In this document: piece by piece, positions 33,606-42,630 of the stretch | Position numbering within the stretch: position 1 is the stretch's first letter | How the letters are laid out: every line of letters starts with the position of its first letter | Origin: an uncultured Rhodospirillaceae bacterium | GTDB lineage: Bacteria; Pseudomonadota; Alphaproteobacteria; Rhodospirillales; Rhodospirillaceae | Direction of reading: 5' to 3' | NCBI GenBank assembly: GCA_943787205.1 | Contig: CALSLN010000024.1 | Location: forward strand, 22,395 to 86,394 | DNA length: 64,000 nucleotides | Made by a program: the position numbers and the translations under genes | Notes under the pieces: model-generated | What the model saw: the letters and a program-made list of their open reading frames with translations, nothing else | Databases searched by the model: none | What the model was told of the DNA's origin: nothing

Positions 33606-34145
33606 TTATTCAGGAGGCATCGCCGGTATATCCGTCACGCCGACGTCCGCACCCATTTGCGAGAGCAATGTAGTCGCCTGTCCGCGATGGTGTGTTTGGT
33701 GATTGAACAAATGGCTGAGGCAGAGCGACAGGGGCAGGGTGATATCTTCCTGGCGTAGGAAGTGGTGGAAGTTCAAGTCGGCGCTAATAATCGTGTCCGT
33801 TAAATCAGTCTCGGCCCAATTTTGTATCGCTTGATCGACGATCTCTCGTTCGTTCGATAACGCGGCGAAGTCGGTATGCAACTCCATGTCCAAGCCCGAG
33901 AGCGATTGGACCGGTTCGAAGAACAAACCCTCTAAGGCTGGGAAGTCCCACTCTGCTGTGGCGAAGCGGTGCAGCCAGACCAAATCTCCCAACAGGATGT
34001 GATTGAGCGTGGCGTGCAGCGATCCAAAGAAGGCGCCCCGATTTTCCTTGCGGGCGTCATCGGATAGGGCACGGGAGGCTTGGTAAACCTTGCCGTTCAT
34101 CCAAACGTTGTAGCGGGCCATGGTGCGGAAATGGGTGAGGCTCAT
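33606..34145 (-). CDS. DinB-family protein (putative metalloenzyme)
   Basis: A 179-residue four-helix-bundle protein of the DinB/DfsB family. The start HFRTMARYNVWMNGKVYQA is typical, as are GSLHATLNHILLGDLVWL and the C-terminal HLFNHQTHHRGQATTLLSQM; their histidines form the three-His metal site of the family. Known relatives are thiol-dependent S-transferases such as bacillithiol or mycothiol enzymes, but most members have no known function. I choose the ATG at 34145; the extension to 34184 has no family character. Confidence 0.85.
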   Translation of the reverse strand: MSLTHFRTMARYNVWMNGKVYQASRALSDDARKENRGAFFGSLHATLNHILLGDLVWLHRFATAEWDFPALEGLFFEPVQSLSGLDMELHTDFAALSNEREIVDQAIQNWAETDLTDTIISADLNFHHFLRQEDITLPLSLCLSHLFNHQTHHRGQATTLLSQMGADVGVTDIPAMPPE

Positions 34146-34230
34146 GATGGAATGATAACAAATTAAGTTGTTTTTCTCAATCAAAACCTTGGAGCGTTAG
34201 CGCGCAACTTCCTTAACCCTCAAAATCAAC

Positions 34231-34296
34231 CGTGCATGGGGTCGTTCATATTTTTGTCGTGCATGGGCTCGACCCTTCGAACCAACGGTGCATGGG
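34231..34296. repeat. Three direct repeats of GTGCATGGG upstream of the DinB-like gene
   Basis: CGTGCATGGGGTCG (34231), CGTGCATGGGCTCG (34258) and GGTGCATGGGCTCG (34287) share a 12-13 base core, spaced 27 and 29 bases. They lie between the end of the cysteine-dioxygenase-like gene and the start of the DinB-like gene. Regulator binding sites or a short tandem duplication are the main options; three units without conserved spacers do not make a CRISPR. Confidence 0.6.
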
Positions 34297-34321
34297 CTCG
34301 AACCGAGCAAATTCAATTTAT

Positions 34322-34879
34322 TTATTTAGGAAGAGGCGTGTAGCCGCTGATAAAAGGGCTGGGGTCTACCGTTTTTGGGTCATAGACCCGGCGTTCGACC
34401 GCTCCGATATCCGCGCCGTAGATGTGTATGGAAATAGAGGCTTGATCGCTCTCTGCATTCTTGACCCGATGGATGTCGCCCAAGCGCGGCGAGACAAAAT
34501 CAACCATGCCCGGTTTGAGTGTTAGGCTCTCGCCTTCGATCAACTGTCCGGTGTCTGCATCGCGCGCATAAAGCGTGCCGGTCTCTGCGCCACGTAACAT
34601 GCCGATAGCGCCCCACACCCGATGATCGTGAATCGGTGATTCCTGATTGACCCCCCAGACGAAGCTGACCACGGAGAAGCGGGAGTCCGGATCTTTGTAC
34701 AGCAGGTACTGGCAGTAGGTTTCTGGGTTCGAGACAGCGTAGGCATCGGGCAACCAGTCATCGGTCGAGACAAGCTCGCCAAGCAATTTACCGCAGACGG
34801 GAAGGAGGTCGGACTCGCTGGGCTTCATGTCAAGCAGTGTCGTCATGCCCGCGATGAAGGCTTCAAACTTTCCGCTCAT
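34322..34879 (-). CDS. Cysteine-dioxygenase-like cupin protein (copy 2)
   Basis: A 185-residue protein of the thiol dioxygenase type. Iron ligands are visible as H84 and H86 in SPIHDHRVWG and H137 in GDIHRVKN, almost the same positions as in classical cysteine dioxygenase. The segment LLYKDPDSRFSVVSFVWGVN is also typical. The family oxidises a thiol to a sulfinic acid with Fe(II) and O2. The ATG at 34879 overlaps the CoA-transferase stop as ATGA, so it is translationally coupled to it. This is a stronger member of the family than the one at 15834. Substrate unknown. Confidence 0.82.
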   Translation of the reverse strand: MSGKFEAFIAGMTTLLDMKPSESDLLPVCGKLLGELVSTDDWLPDAYAVSNPETYCQYLLYKDPDSRFSVVSFVWGVNQESPIHDHRVWGAIGMLRGAETGTLYARDADTGQLIEGESLTLKPGMVDFVSPRLGDIHRVKNAESDQASISIHIYGADIGAVERRVYDPKTVDPSPFISGYTPLPK

Positions 34880-36036
34880 GCTTTGCATTCCAATTGTTCA
34901 AGCTCGGCAATGATGTCGTCGTGATCACCGTCCAGAGCGGGCGGGCCTCGGCGGATTGGAAAGCTTTCGCCGGCAACTTCAATCGGGCTGGCAAAGGTCT
35001 CCGTTTCGACACCGTTTGGCAGAGTGAGGGGTTGCACCCAGCCGAAGTGATCCACCAGGGGATCACGTAACGCGGCGGAGTAGGTGTTGATCGGCTCGCA
35101 GGGAATACCACGAGGCCGGAAGGCTGAGATCCAATGCGCGATGCTTTCTTTCTCGAGGATCGGCTGAAGAATACTCTTGAGTTCAACTTGGTTCTTCGCG
35201 CGATCTCCGGTTGTTAGAAAGCGCGGATCATCTTTCAAACCTGGCTCGCCAATGACCTCGCAGGCCGAGGCGAAGAGCTTGTCGTTCCCGGCTGCAAGTA
35301 CGATGTGCCCGTCAGCGGCGGCGTAGGCTTCGTATGGGGAGTTTCTCGGGTGAGAGGAGCCCATGCGGACCGGATCGTTGCCGGTGCCAAAATACTCGCT
35401 GGTCTGAAGGGCAGAGAACGACAGGTTTGTGCCGTACATCGACATATCAATGTGACCGCCAATGCCGCCCGCTTCAACGCGGCGCAGGAGAGAAACGATG
35501 GCAAAGGCGGCGTATAGCCCAGCGCCAAAATCGGAAACGGGAACCCCTGCTTTAACCGGAGTTCGGTCTGCGTCGCCTGTGACACTCATAACCCCAGACG
35601 CGGCTTGCACGGTAACGTCGAAGCCGCCGTCCTGCGCGCGCGGTCCGGTCTGACCAAAGGCGGAGATCGACGCATAAATCAGGCCCGGTTTTTCGTCTTT
35701 GAAGGAGTCGTATCCGAGACCAAGGCGGGCCATGACGCCTGGGCGATTGTTCTCGACGACAGCATCGGCCGACAGGATGAGGCGGCGGGCGAGGGCAAGG
35801 CTGTCCGGGTCCTTGAGGTCGAGGGCGATGCTGCGCTTATTTCTGTTGATGGACGCGAAGTTTTCGCTGTACCCGTCTGAGAAGGGGGGCCAGCCGCGCA
35901 AGCCATCGCCTTTTAAGGGCTCCACTTTAATCAGGTCAGCCCCCATGTCAGCGAGGGTCATGGCACAGAAGGGGCCCGCTGCAACGTGGCAAAATTCGAT
36001 AACGCGAATACCGGAAAGAGGGAGAGGTGGAGACAC
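34876..36036 (-). CDS. CaiB/BaiF-family CoA-transferase
   Basis: A 386-residue family III CoA-transferase or acyl-CoA racemase. Family signatures are RVIEFCHVAAGPFCAMTLAD, the substrate-CoA segment INRNKRSIALDL, and YASISAFGQTGPRAQDGGFD. The catalytic Asp expected in this family fits the segment GFDVTVQA. I start at the GTG at 36036, which overlaps the TAG of the SnoaL-like gene by one base (TAGTG) and gives the usual N-terminus SPPLPLSGIRVIEF; a further start in the upstream gene would add 23 residues of poor quality. It forms an operon with the SnoaL-like and the cysteine-dioxygenase-like gene. Acyl donor and acceptor are unknown. Confidence 0.9.
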   Translation of the reverse strand: MSPPLPLSGIRVIEFCHVAAGPFCAMTLADMGADLIKVEPLKGDGLRGWPPFSDGYSENFASINRNKRSIALDLKDPDSLALARRLILSADAVVENNRPGVMARLGLGYDSFKDEKPGLIYASISAFGQTGPRAQDGGFDVTVQAASGVMSVTGDADRTPVKAGVPVSDFGAGLYAAFAIVSLLRRVEAGGIGGHIDMSMYGTNLSFSALQTSEYFGTGNDPVRMGSSHPRNSPYEAYAAADGHIVLAAGNDKLFASACEVIGEPGLKDDPRFLTTGDRAKNQVELKSILQPILEKESIAHWISAFRPRGIPCEPINTYSAALRDPLVDHFGWVQPLTLPNGVETETFASPIEVAGESFPIRRGPPALDGDHDDIIAELEQLECKA

Positions 36037-36467
36037 TATGGCGCATCCGTTATGGGCGGAATGCCTGTCGGCACTGTGCCTTCGTGGTGATGGACGATCA
36101 GCCACTTGCCATCGATCTGGCGAAATACATCTGAAATGCGGACGCGCCCCTCTGCTGCATTGGGCGGCTCATAAGAGTAGTTGAGGTAGTAGCAGGCGAG
36201 GGCAGTCTCTGCCCAAACGGAAACCTCTGGCTCTTCAATCGTTAGGCTTAAAGCGCCGCGGGCCTGCATCTGCTCTTGATCGCCGTCATGGAACTTTTTG
36301 CGTTCTTCAACACCTCGAATGAGTTGAGGTGTGAAGACGTCCCAGACGGTTGCATCAGGGTGCATATGTCCCTCGATTCCGTCCGAATCATGCTCTTCAA
36401 AGGCCGTGAAAATGCCTTTGATAATGGCGGTAATCTCGTTTGCGGTCTTGGTCTCTTCAACGTTCAT
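36036..36467 (-). CDS. SnoaL-like/NTF2-fold protein
   Basis: A 143-residue protein with the cone-shaped NTF2-like fold: N-terminal helix ITAIIKGIFTAFEEHDSDGI, then MHPDATVWDVF and ISDVFRQIDGKWLIVHHHEG at the end, typical of SnoaL-like and DUF4440-type proteins. These act as small isomerases, hydrolases or ligand binders; the role here is unknown. The ribosome site GGGAGAGAG lies close before the ATG. It is the first gene of a three-gene operon with the CoA-transferase and the cupin, and divergent from the SOS cassette. Confidence 0.8.
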   Translation of the reverse strand: MNVEETKTANEITAIIKGIFTAFEEHDSDGIEGHMHPDATVWDVFTPQLIRGVEERKKFHDGDQEQMQARGALSLTIEEPEVSVWAETALACYYLNYSYEPPNAAEGRVRISDVFRQIDGKWLIVHHHEGTVPTGIPPITDAP

Positions 36468-36563
36468 GGTGCTCTCTCCCTATCTTGGCCCAGCAAAATC
36501 GCGCTCGGCGTCAGATTGGTCAAGCTGTCTCCTGACATTCTTCTTGACCTTCACAAAGAAAAA

Positions 36564-36578
36564 GAACAAAAAGAGAAC
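36564..36578 (+). promoter_or_regulatory. LexA box controlling the mutasome operon
   Basis: GAAC (36564-36567), seven bases, GAAC (36575-36578). On the other strand this is GTTC-N7-GTTC, the established alphaproteobacterial LexA site. It lies 46 bases before the imuA start codon, where repression of an SOS gene is expected. Confidence 0.88.
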
Positions 36579-36624
36579 AATATACAAGAAGTATTGTTAA
36601 AACTGCAGGCAAGGGAGGGCACTG

Positions 36625-37389
36625 ATGCAAGATATCTCTCGTCACCGGCCAAAGCTTGATGACTTGCGGAATCGGATAGGAAGCATTGAAGGCTTGCCGC
36701 GTGCGGCTGACGCTGTGATTTCGATGGGTCTTGAGGCCATTGATCAGGCGTTGCCTTGGGGCGGCTTACCGCTGTCCTGCCTCCATCATGTTGTTGGTGA
36801 AGCAGACGCTCTACCGCCCTCTGCTTTTGCATCTTCAGCAACGGCTTTTGTTGCGACTTTAGCCGCGCGGCTGAAGGGGCGGGGAACCGTGCTGTGGTGT
36901 CTGCCCCGCTACAAGGCGGCAGATGCTCTTTATGGCGTAGCTCTGGCGATGCTTGGTCTTGAAGAAGAGGATTTGATCCTTGTCCGTGCGAAGGATGAAA
37001 GCGAAGCGCTTTGGGCCATGGAAGAGGGGCTGTGTTGCTCCGATGTGGGAGTGGTTATTGGGTCTCTCTCTGCACCACTCAATTTAACAGCAGAACGCCG
37101 CTTACAATTAGCTGCAGAACGTGGCGAGACAACGGGATTCCTTCTACAGCCCGGGGCATCAGTGTCGTCTTCTAGCGCTGCAGTCACGCGTTGGCGGGTT
37201 GCTGCGGCCCCATCTGCGGCCCCTCTTTGGACTGGCCTTGGACCGCCGCGCTGGTCGTTGGCATTAGATCGGTGCCGCCAAGGCACTCCTCATTCATGGA
37301 TTGTGGAATGGTGCGATGAGACGTCTGATCTCCGTTTGGCTACCCCGCTTTGCGACCGATCGATTAACTCGGTTTCGGCCGCAGCATAA
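36625..37389 (+). CDS. imuA: ImuA, SOS mutasome accessory protein
   Basis: A 254-residue RecA/SulA-like protein. ALPWGGLPLSCLHHVVGEAD is the family's start of the RecA-like core, followed by GRGTVLWCLPRYKAADALYG. It works with ImuB and DnaE2 in damage-induced translesion synthesis and mutagenesis. GGAGGG lies nine bases before the ATG. A LexA box is 46 bases upstream. The gene overlaps imuB by 74 bases in another frame, so the two are tightly coupled. The order imuA-imuB-dnaE2 is classic. Confidence 0.9.
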   Translation: MQDISRHRPKLDDLRNRIGSIEGLPRAADAVISMGLEAIDQALPWGGLPLSCLHHVVGEADALPPSAFASSATAFVATLAARLKGRGTVLWCLPRYKAADALYGVALAMLGLEEEDLILVRAKDESEALWAMEEGLCCSDVGVVIGSLSAPLNLTAERRLQLAAERGETTGFLLQPGASVSSSSAAVTRWRVAAAPSAAPLWTGLGPPRWSLALDRCRQGTPHSWIVEWCDETSDLRLATPLCDRSINSVSAAA

Positions 37390-39022
37390 CGGCACTCCTG
37401 CGCCTTACGCACAGTGGCGGGCGCAGCCGTTCGTGACGACACTGCCTGAGGCGGGTGCCGTCCGTATTGTCGCTGCAAATGCGGCGGCGCAAGCTGCAGG
37501 AGTTGATCCTGGTCTTTCCTTGACCGATGCCCGCGCCATTTTGCCGTCCTTGAAGGTCGTTGAGGCAGATGCCGCTGCGGATCGTGCGTGTCTTGATGGA
37601 ATGCTTGCGTGGGCGCGACGGTACACACCATGGATTGCCATTGAAGGTGTAGATGAACGCGGTGGCGCTGGCTTGTGGCTTGATGTCACGGGGTGCGCAC
37701 ATCTGTTTGGTGATGAACGCGCTTTGATCGAAGATTTTGAGGTGCGGCTCAATCGCTTTGGTTTCATTAGTCGTTTTGGTGTTGCTGATACGCCCGGCGC
37801 GGCTTGGGCTGCTGCGCATTGTATGGCTTCTCAGGGTGATCCAGCGATTGTGCCCAGTCGCGAGGAGAGAGTGCATCTCGCCCATCTCCCCATGGCAGCG
37901 TTACGATTGTCAGCTCAAAATCTTGAGACTCTTAAACGATTAGGTGTTTCTACAATCTCAGATTTGCTTGCCTTGCCGCGAGCGCCGTTAACACGTCGTT
38001 TTGGCAGCGAAGTATGTCTTCGTCTTGATCAACTGACTGGGCGGGTTGACGAGCCTTTGTCGCCTGAAGCCGAACGATTGCCCTATGTGGCGCGTGTCAA
38101 TTTTGCCGAGCCTATAGGCCGAACAGAAGATGTTGAAGCGGCTTTGCTTGATCTTTTGCAAAGCCTTTGCACGCGTCTCGAGAAAGACCGGAAAGGAATC
38201 CGACGATTAGCCTTCGAGGTTTTTCGCGTTGATAATACAGCTGACCGTATCAACATTGGTACGGCCAAAGCCGTCCGCCGACCAGAGCATCTGTTTCGAT
38301 TGTTTAGGGAGAAGCTCGATAGGCTTGATGCGGGGTTCGGCATTGAGTTTCTCATGCTTACGGTCACAGCTACGGACACTATGGAGAGTGAGCAGGATGG
38401 TATTCAGTCTCTCGGGTGCTCTGATGTATCCAATGTTGCAAACCCAGGCCGTGACCTGACGCTGCTTGTTGACCGCCTAGAATCACGCCTAGGGGCGGGG
38501 CGCGTTGTGCGCCCGCACAAGAGGGAAAGTCATATTCCTGAACGCGCTGTTGGATTGATTCCTGCTTTAGGTCTCAAGACGCAGGAGGCCTTAGCTGGAT
38601 ATGCGCGTGAGGCGGCTTTGTTGCATGGTGATATTGGGTCCTTGCGGCCGGGCTCTAGGCCGATTCAGTTGTTGCCAAAGCCTGAGCCGGTCAATCCTAT
38701 GCCAGTAGAACCCAACACCCCTTTGGTTAGGGCCGTACCTTTGCCGGGCTTTTCATGGCGTCGACGGATGTACTGTCTTGCTGCAGCAGAAGGGCCAGAA
38801 CGGATTGCGGGCACGTGGTGGCGGGGTGCCTTACCGCCTGACCGTAGTGGGGAAGAGCATTCCTATTTTACGCTTTGCGAAGACGGCGGCGCTATCCGTG
38901 AGTATTGGCGAGTAGAAAGCGAAACCGGCGCAAGATTTTGGTTGTTTTACATGCCGTATCCTTTGCAGCGTGATCATACCAGCCACGAGCAGAGATGGTT
39001 TCTCCATGGTTTGTTTGCTTAG
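37316..39022 (+). CDS. imuB: ImuB, Y-family polymerase-like protein
   Basis: A 568-residue Y-family polymerase homologue. The N-terminus MRRLISVWLPRFATDRL is typical of ImuB, and the palm region contains YTPWIAIEGVDERGGAGLWL. ImuB proteins usually lack catalytic acidic residues and act as hubs linking ImuA, DnaE2 and the beta clamp; this was not checked residue by residue. I start at the ATG at 37316; the in-frame TTG at 37301 is inside imuA and gives a poorer N-terminus. The next gene starts eight bases after its stop. Confidence 0.92.
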   Translation: MRRLISVWLPRFATDRLTRFRPQHNGTPAPYAQWRAQPFVTTLPEAGAVRIVAANAAAQAAGVDPGLSLTDARAILPSLKVVEADAAADRACLDGMLAWARRYTPWIAIEGVDERGGAGLWLDVTGCAHLFGDERALIEDFEVRLNRFGFISRFGVADTPGAAWAAAHCMASQGDPAIVPSREERVHLAHLPMAALRLSAQNLETLKRLGVSTISDLLALPRAPLTRRFGSEVCLRLDQLTGRVDEPLSPEAERLPYVARVNFAEPIGRTEDVEAALLDLLQSLCTRLEKDRKGIRRLAFEVFRVDNTADRINIGTAKAVRRPEHLFRLFREKLDRLDAGFGIEFLMLTVTATDTMESEQDGIQSLGCSDVSNVANPGRDLTLLVDRLESRLGAGRVVRPHKRESHIPERAVGLIPALGLKTQEALAGYAREAALLHGDIGSLRPGSRPIQLLPKPEPVNPMPVEPNTPLVRAVPLPGFSWRRRMYCLAAAEGPERIAGTWWRGALPPDRSGEEHSYFTLCEDGGAIREYWRVESETGARFWLFYMPYPLQRDHTSHEQRWFLHGLFA

Positions 39023-39030
39023 GCACCGGC

Positions 39031-42000
39031 ATGGCGATCGAACCGCAATATGTAGACCTTCAGGTCTCGAGTAATTTTAGTTTCTTGCGTGGTGCATCAC
39101 ACCCTGAAGAGCTTGCTCGTGCGGCCGCCGCGCACGGACATTCGGCCGTGGCTTTGACAGACCGCAATACGTTAGCCGGAGTGGTGCGTAGTCATATGGT
39201 GTGTAAAGACGTTGGTGCGCGCTTTATTCCTGGGTGTCGGCTCGACTTGCTTGCAGCGTCAGCATGGCAGTGGGGTCCCGAAGTTCATGATTGGCATCTT
39301 CCGCCTAAGGATCTGCGAGACCAGGGTGGTGCGAACAGCCATGAAGCACCCGATGGCCCTAGTCTGTTGGTTTATCCGACCAACCGTAATGCGTATGCCC
39401 GCTTGTGCCGTTTATTGACGCTGGGTAAGCGGCGTGCGCCAAAGCAGCAGTGCTTTCTAACAATGGATGATCTTGGGTCTTACAGCGAAGGTCTCGTTGC
39501 GATCGCGCTCGTGCCAGAAGGTGCGTTCCTGAAAGGGCAAGCCCAGACTGATTTTCTAGAAGCCCTAAAGCAATTTAGAGGCATTTTTGGCGAAGCTATA
39601 TCCGTTGCTGCCTGCGCCAATGCCACTGGAGAAGACGCACGGCGGTTGTGGCAGGTCTCAGAGTTTTCCAAAGCGACCGATGTGCCGTTGGTCGCCGTTA
39701 ACGATGTTCACATGCATACCGTTGCACGCCGACCTTTATTGGATGTCCTGACTTGCATTCGAGCGCACTGCACGGTTGATCAAGCTGGGATGCGTTTGCA
39801 GAAAAATGGCGAACGTCACCACAAACCTCCGCTCGAGATGGCCCGGCTTTTCAAAGGGCATAAGGGAGCGCTTGCGCGTACGATTGAAATAGCCGAGGCG
39901 TGCACGTTCAGCTTGGAAGAACTGCGTTATGAGTATCCTTCAGATCCGGTGCCAACGGGAGAAACAAGCCAATCACAGTTAACGCGGTTGGCTTGGGAGG
40001 GGGCATCTTGGCGCTATGATGGTGACGTATCTGAGAAGGTTTCGGTACAAATTCGCCATGAACTAAAAGTGATCAATGACCTTGGGTATGCGCCTTATTT
40101 CCTGACCGTCCACGATATCGTCAGTCATGCGCGTCAGAGTGGCATTTTGTGCCAGGGGCGTGGATCGGCGGCCAACTCTGCTGTTTGTTATTGTCTTGGT
40201 GTTACGGCTGTAAACCCTGAAGAGACAGATCTCTTGTTTGAGCGGTTTGTTTCTGCCGCGCGGAATGAGCCGCCGGATATTGATGTCGACTTTGAGCACG
40301 AGCGCCGTGAAGAGGTGATTCAATATATCTATGAGAAATATGGCCGCGAAAGAGCCGGCCTTACGGCGACTGTGATTACCTACCGTACGCGCTCTGCCGT
40401 GCGCGATGTGGGCAAAGCGTTGGGGCTTTCGGAAGATGCGATTGCAGCGTTGCTTGGTACGGTTTGGGGTTCATCATCAAAGCGCATCCCTGAAGAGCAG
40501 GCCAAAGAGGCCGGTCTTAACCCTGATGATACCCGCCTTAAGCTGACACTCGACTTGGCCTCTCAACTGAAAGGGTTCCCACGTCATTTATCTCAGCACG
40601 TTGGCGGGTTTGTTCTGACCAAAGAACCGCTGTCCGAGATTGTTCCAATTTCGAATGCGGCTATGGAAGATCGCACCGTCATTGAATGGGATAAAGACGA
40701 TATTAATGCGCTCGGTATTCTAAAAGTGGATATTTTAGCGCTGGGTATGTTGACGTGTATTCGAAAGGCGTTTGACCTTATCGAAGATCATCATGGTCAC
40801 CCCTTAAGTTTAGCGACGGTCCCTCAAGAAGATCCAGCAACGTACGCCATGCTTCAACAGGCTGATACAGTTGGGGTGTTTCAAGTGGAAAGCCGTGCTC
40901 AGATGAGCATGCTGCCACGGCTTAAGCCTGCCACGCTGTATGATGTTGTTATTCAGGTTGCGATCGTGAGGCCTGGGCCAATCCAGGGAGATATGGTGCA
41001 CCCTTATCTCCGTCGTCGACGCGGAGAAGAAAGCGTTGAGTATCCGTCAGATGCACTCAAAGGCGTTCTTGAGCGCACTCTTGGCGTGCCCTTGTTCCAA
41101 GAACAAGCCATGAGCATAGCGATTGTTGGGGCCGGGTTCACACCTGATGAGGCGGATGCACTGCGCCGTGCAATGGCGGCATGGCGGCGCAGTGGTAAGA
41201 TAGAGATATTTCGCGAAAAATTCCAAAAAGGCATGCGAGCGAACGGTTACACGCAGGTTTTTGCTGAGCGGTGCTTCAAGCAAATCGAAGGGTTCGGTGA
41301 GTACGGTTTCCCTGAGAGCCATGCTTTTAGTTTTGCTTTATTGGCTTATGTCTCGTCTTGGTTGAAGTGCCATTACCCGGCTGCTTTTACCTGCGCTTTG
41401 TTGAACAGTCAGCCTATGGGGTTTTATGCACCGTCGCAGATTATCCAGGATGCGCAGCGACATGGGGTGGAGCTACGTCCTGTTGATATCAACGCCAGCG
41501 ATTGGGATTGTAAGCTTGAGCCGGCAACGGCGTCTAAGGGCGTTGCGTTGCGTCTTGGCTTTCGCCAGGTGAAAGGCCTCAAAAAACCTGATGCGCAAGC
41601 GATTGTTGCGAGTAGGGGGGCTGGGTACCGTGATCCGTATGATGTTTGGCGCCGCTTTCCCGAACGCAGCACGACATTGATTAATACGCTCGAGAAGCTG
41701 GCGAAGGCGGATGCGTTTGCATCTCTCAACTCTGATGAGGGGGCTTTAAGTCGCCGGCAAGCGTTGTGGGCTGTTAAGGCGCTTAAGCAAACGCCTCTTC
41801 CATTATTTGTCGCCCAAGAGGGCGATAAGCCACCACCATCTGGATTGCAGGGTGGAGCCGATGCGGTGTTTGAATTGCCGCCGCCGCTGCCCAACCTTTC
41901 TCTGGGTGAGCAGGTGGTGGAAGATTATACGGCCTTACGACTGACTCTCCGGCAACATCCCGTTGCTTTTTTGCGAGAGTCTCTCACGCAACGGGGCGCT

Positions 42001-42465
42001 GTTGCTGCAAACGAACTTGGTAACCTTGCTATGAATACCAAAGTTGCCGTTGCTGGTTTATCGATCTGCCGGCAGCGCCCTGGAAGCGCGAAAGGCACGG
42101 TCTTCATTACTTTGGAAGATGAGACGGGCGTTGTGAACCTTATCGTCTGGCCGAGTGCATTTCAGGTTTTCAGGAAACAAATTCTGCGCTCTAGTCTGCT
42201 CTATGCAGAGGGGGTCGTTCAGAAAGATGGAATCGTGATCCATGTTCTGGCCGAGAAGCTGATTGACGTCAGCGAGTTGTTGTATGAATTAACAGACCGA
42301 GGACCTGTTGTTTCTGCAGTGAGCACCCGTGCTGACCGCGTGCGCCACAACAGGCGATCAACACCAATATTACCTAAACGGTTTCAAACGCTGACCAATG
42401 CGGATGAGAGCATTAGCGGTTCGCCTAATACGCGCCCACCAGCACAGCCTATGGAACCCTCTTAA
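39031..42465 (+). CDS. dnaE2: Error-prone DNA polymerase DnaE2
   Basis: A C-family polymerase of 1144 residues. The N-terminal PHP domain starts YVDLQVSSNFSFLRGASHPE. The polymerase core has GRGSAANSAVCYCLGVT and PPDIDVDFEHERREEVIQYI with the catalytic acids, and the C-terminal part has an OB-fold (GLSICRQRPGSAKGTVFITL). Absence of the replicative DnaE tail fits DnaE2. It performs translesion synthesis with ImuA and ImuB under LexA control. The ATG at 39031 gives the family N-terminus; an ATG at 38995 overlaps imuB. No terminator was found after it. Confidence 0.93.
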   Translation: MAIEPQYVDLQVSSNFSFLRGASHPEELARAAAAHGHSAVALTDRNTLAGVVRSHMVCKDVGARFIPGCRLDLLAASAWQWGPEVHDWHLPPKDLRDQGGANSHEAPDGPSLLVYPTNRNAYARLCRLLTLGKRRAPKQQCFLTMDDLGSYSEGLVAIALVPEGAFLKGQAQTDFLEALKQFRGIFGEAISVAACANATGEDARRLWQVSEFSKATDVPLVAVNDVHMHTVARRPLLDVLTCIRAHCTVDQAGMRLQKNGERHHKPPLEMARLFKGHKGALARTIEIAEACTFSLEELRYEYPSDPVPTGETSQSQLTRLAWEGASWRYDGDVSEKVSVQIRHELKVINDLGYAPYFLTVHDIVSHARQSGILCQGRGSAANSAVCYCLGVTAVNPEETDLLFERFVSAARNEPPDIDVDFEHERREEVIQYIYEKYGRERAGLTATVITYRTRSAVRDVGKALGLSEDAIAALLGTVWGSSSKRIPEEQAKEAGLNPDDTRLKLTLDLASQLKGFPRHLSQHVGGFVLTKEPLSEIVPISNAAMEDRTVIEWDKDDINALGILKVDILALGMLTCIRKAFDLIEDHHGHPLSLATVPQEDPATYAMLQQADTVGVFQVESRAQMSMLPRLKPATLYDVVIQVAIVRPGPIQGDMVHPYLRRRRGEESVEYPSDALKGVLERTLGVPLFQEQAMSIAIVGAGFTPDEADALRRAMAAWRRSGKIEIFREKFQKGMRANGYTQVFAERCFKQIEGFGEYGFPESHAFSFALLAYVSSWLKCHYPAAFTCALLNSQPMGFYAPSQIIQDAQRHGVELRPVDINASDWDCKLEPATASKGVALRLGFRQVKGLKKPDAQAIVASRGAGYRDPYDVWRRFPERSTTLINTLEKLAKADAFASLNSDEGALSRRQALWAVKALKQTPLPLFVAQEGDKPPPSGLQGGADAVFELPPPLPNLSLGEQVVEDYTALRLTLRQHPVAFLRESLTQRGAVAANELGNLAMNTKVAVAGLSICRQRPGSAKGTVFITLEDETGVVNLIVWPSAFQVFRKQILRSSLLYAEGVVQKDGIVIHVLAEKLIDVSELLYELTDRGPVVSAVSTRADRVRHNRRSTPILPKRFQTLTNADESISGSPNTRPPAQPMEPS

Positions 42466-42630
42466 GTACCGTCCATATACCCTAAAAACCCCCTGTTTTG
42501 ATCATCGCGTGAATGGTCTGGCTGTATGCCCCTTGCTCATATCCGTTCCGTATGTCTCATTTAATTATATGAACACGCTGAGGCGCTGGTCTTTGGCAAG
42601 TCGCGTAAGAAACCAAAATTGGGGAAAAAA

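Noticed and set aside
34231..34296. CRISPR array
   Set aside because: Only three short units with unequal flanks and no cas genes.
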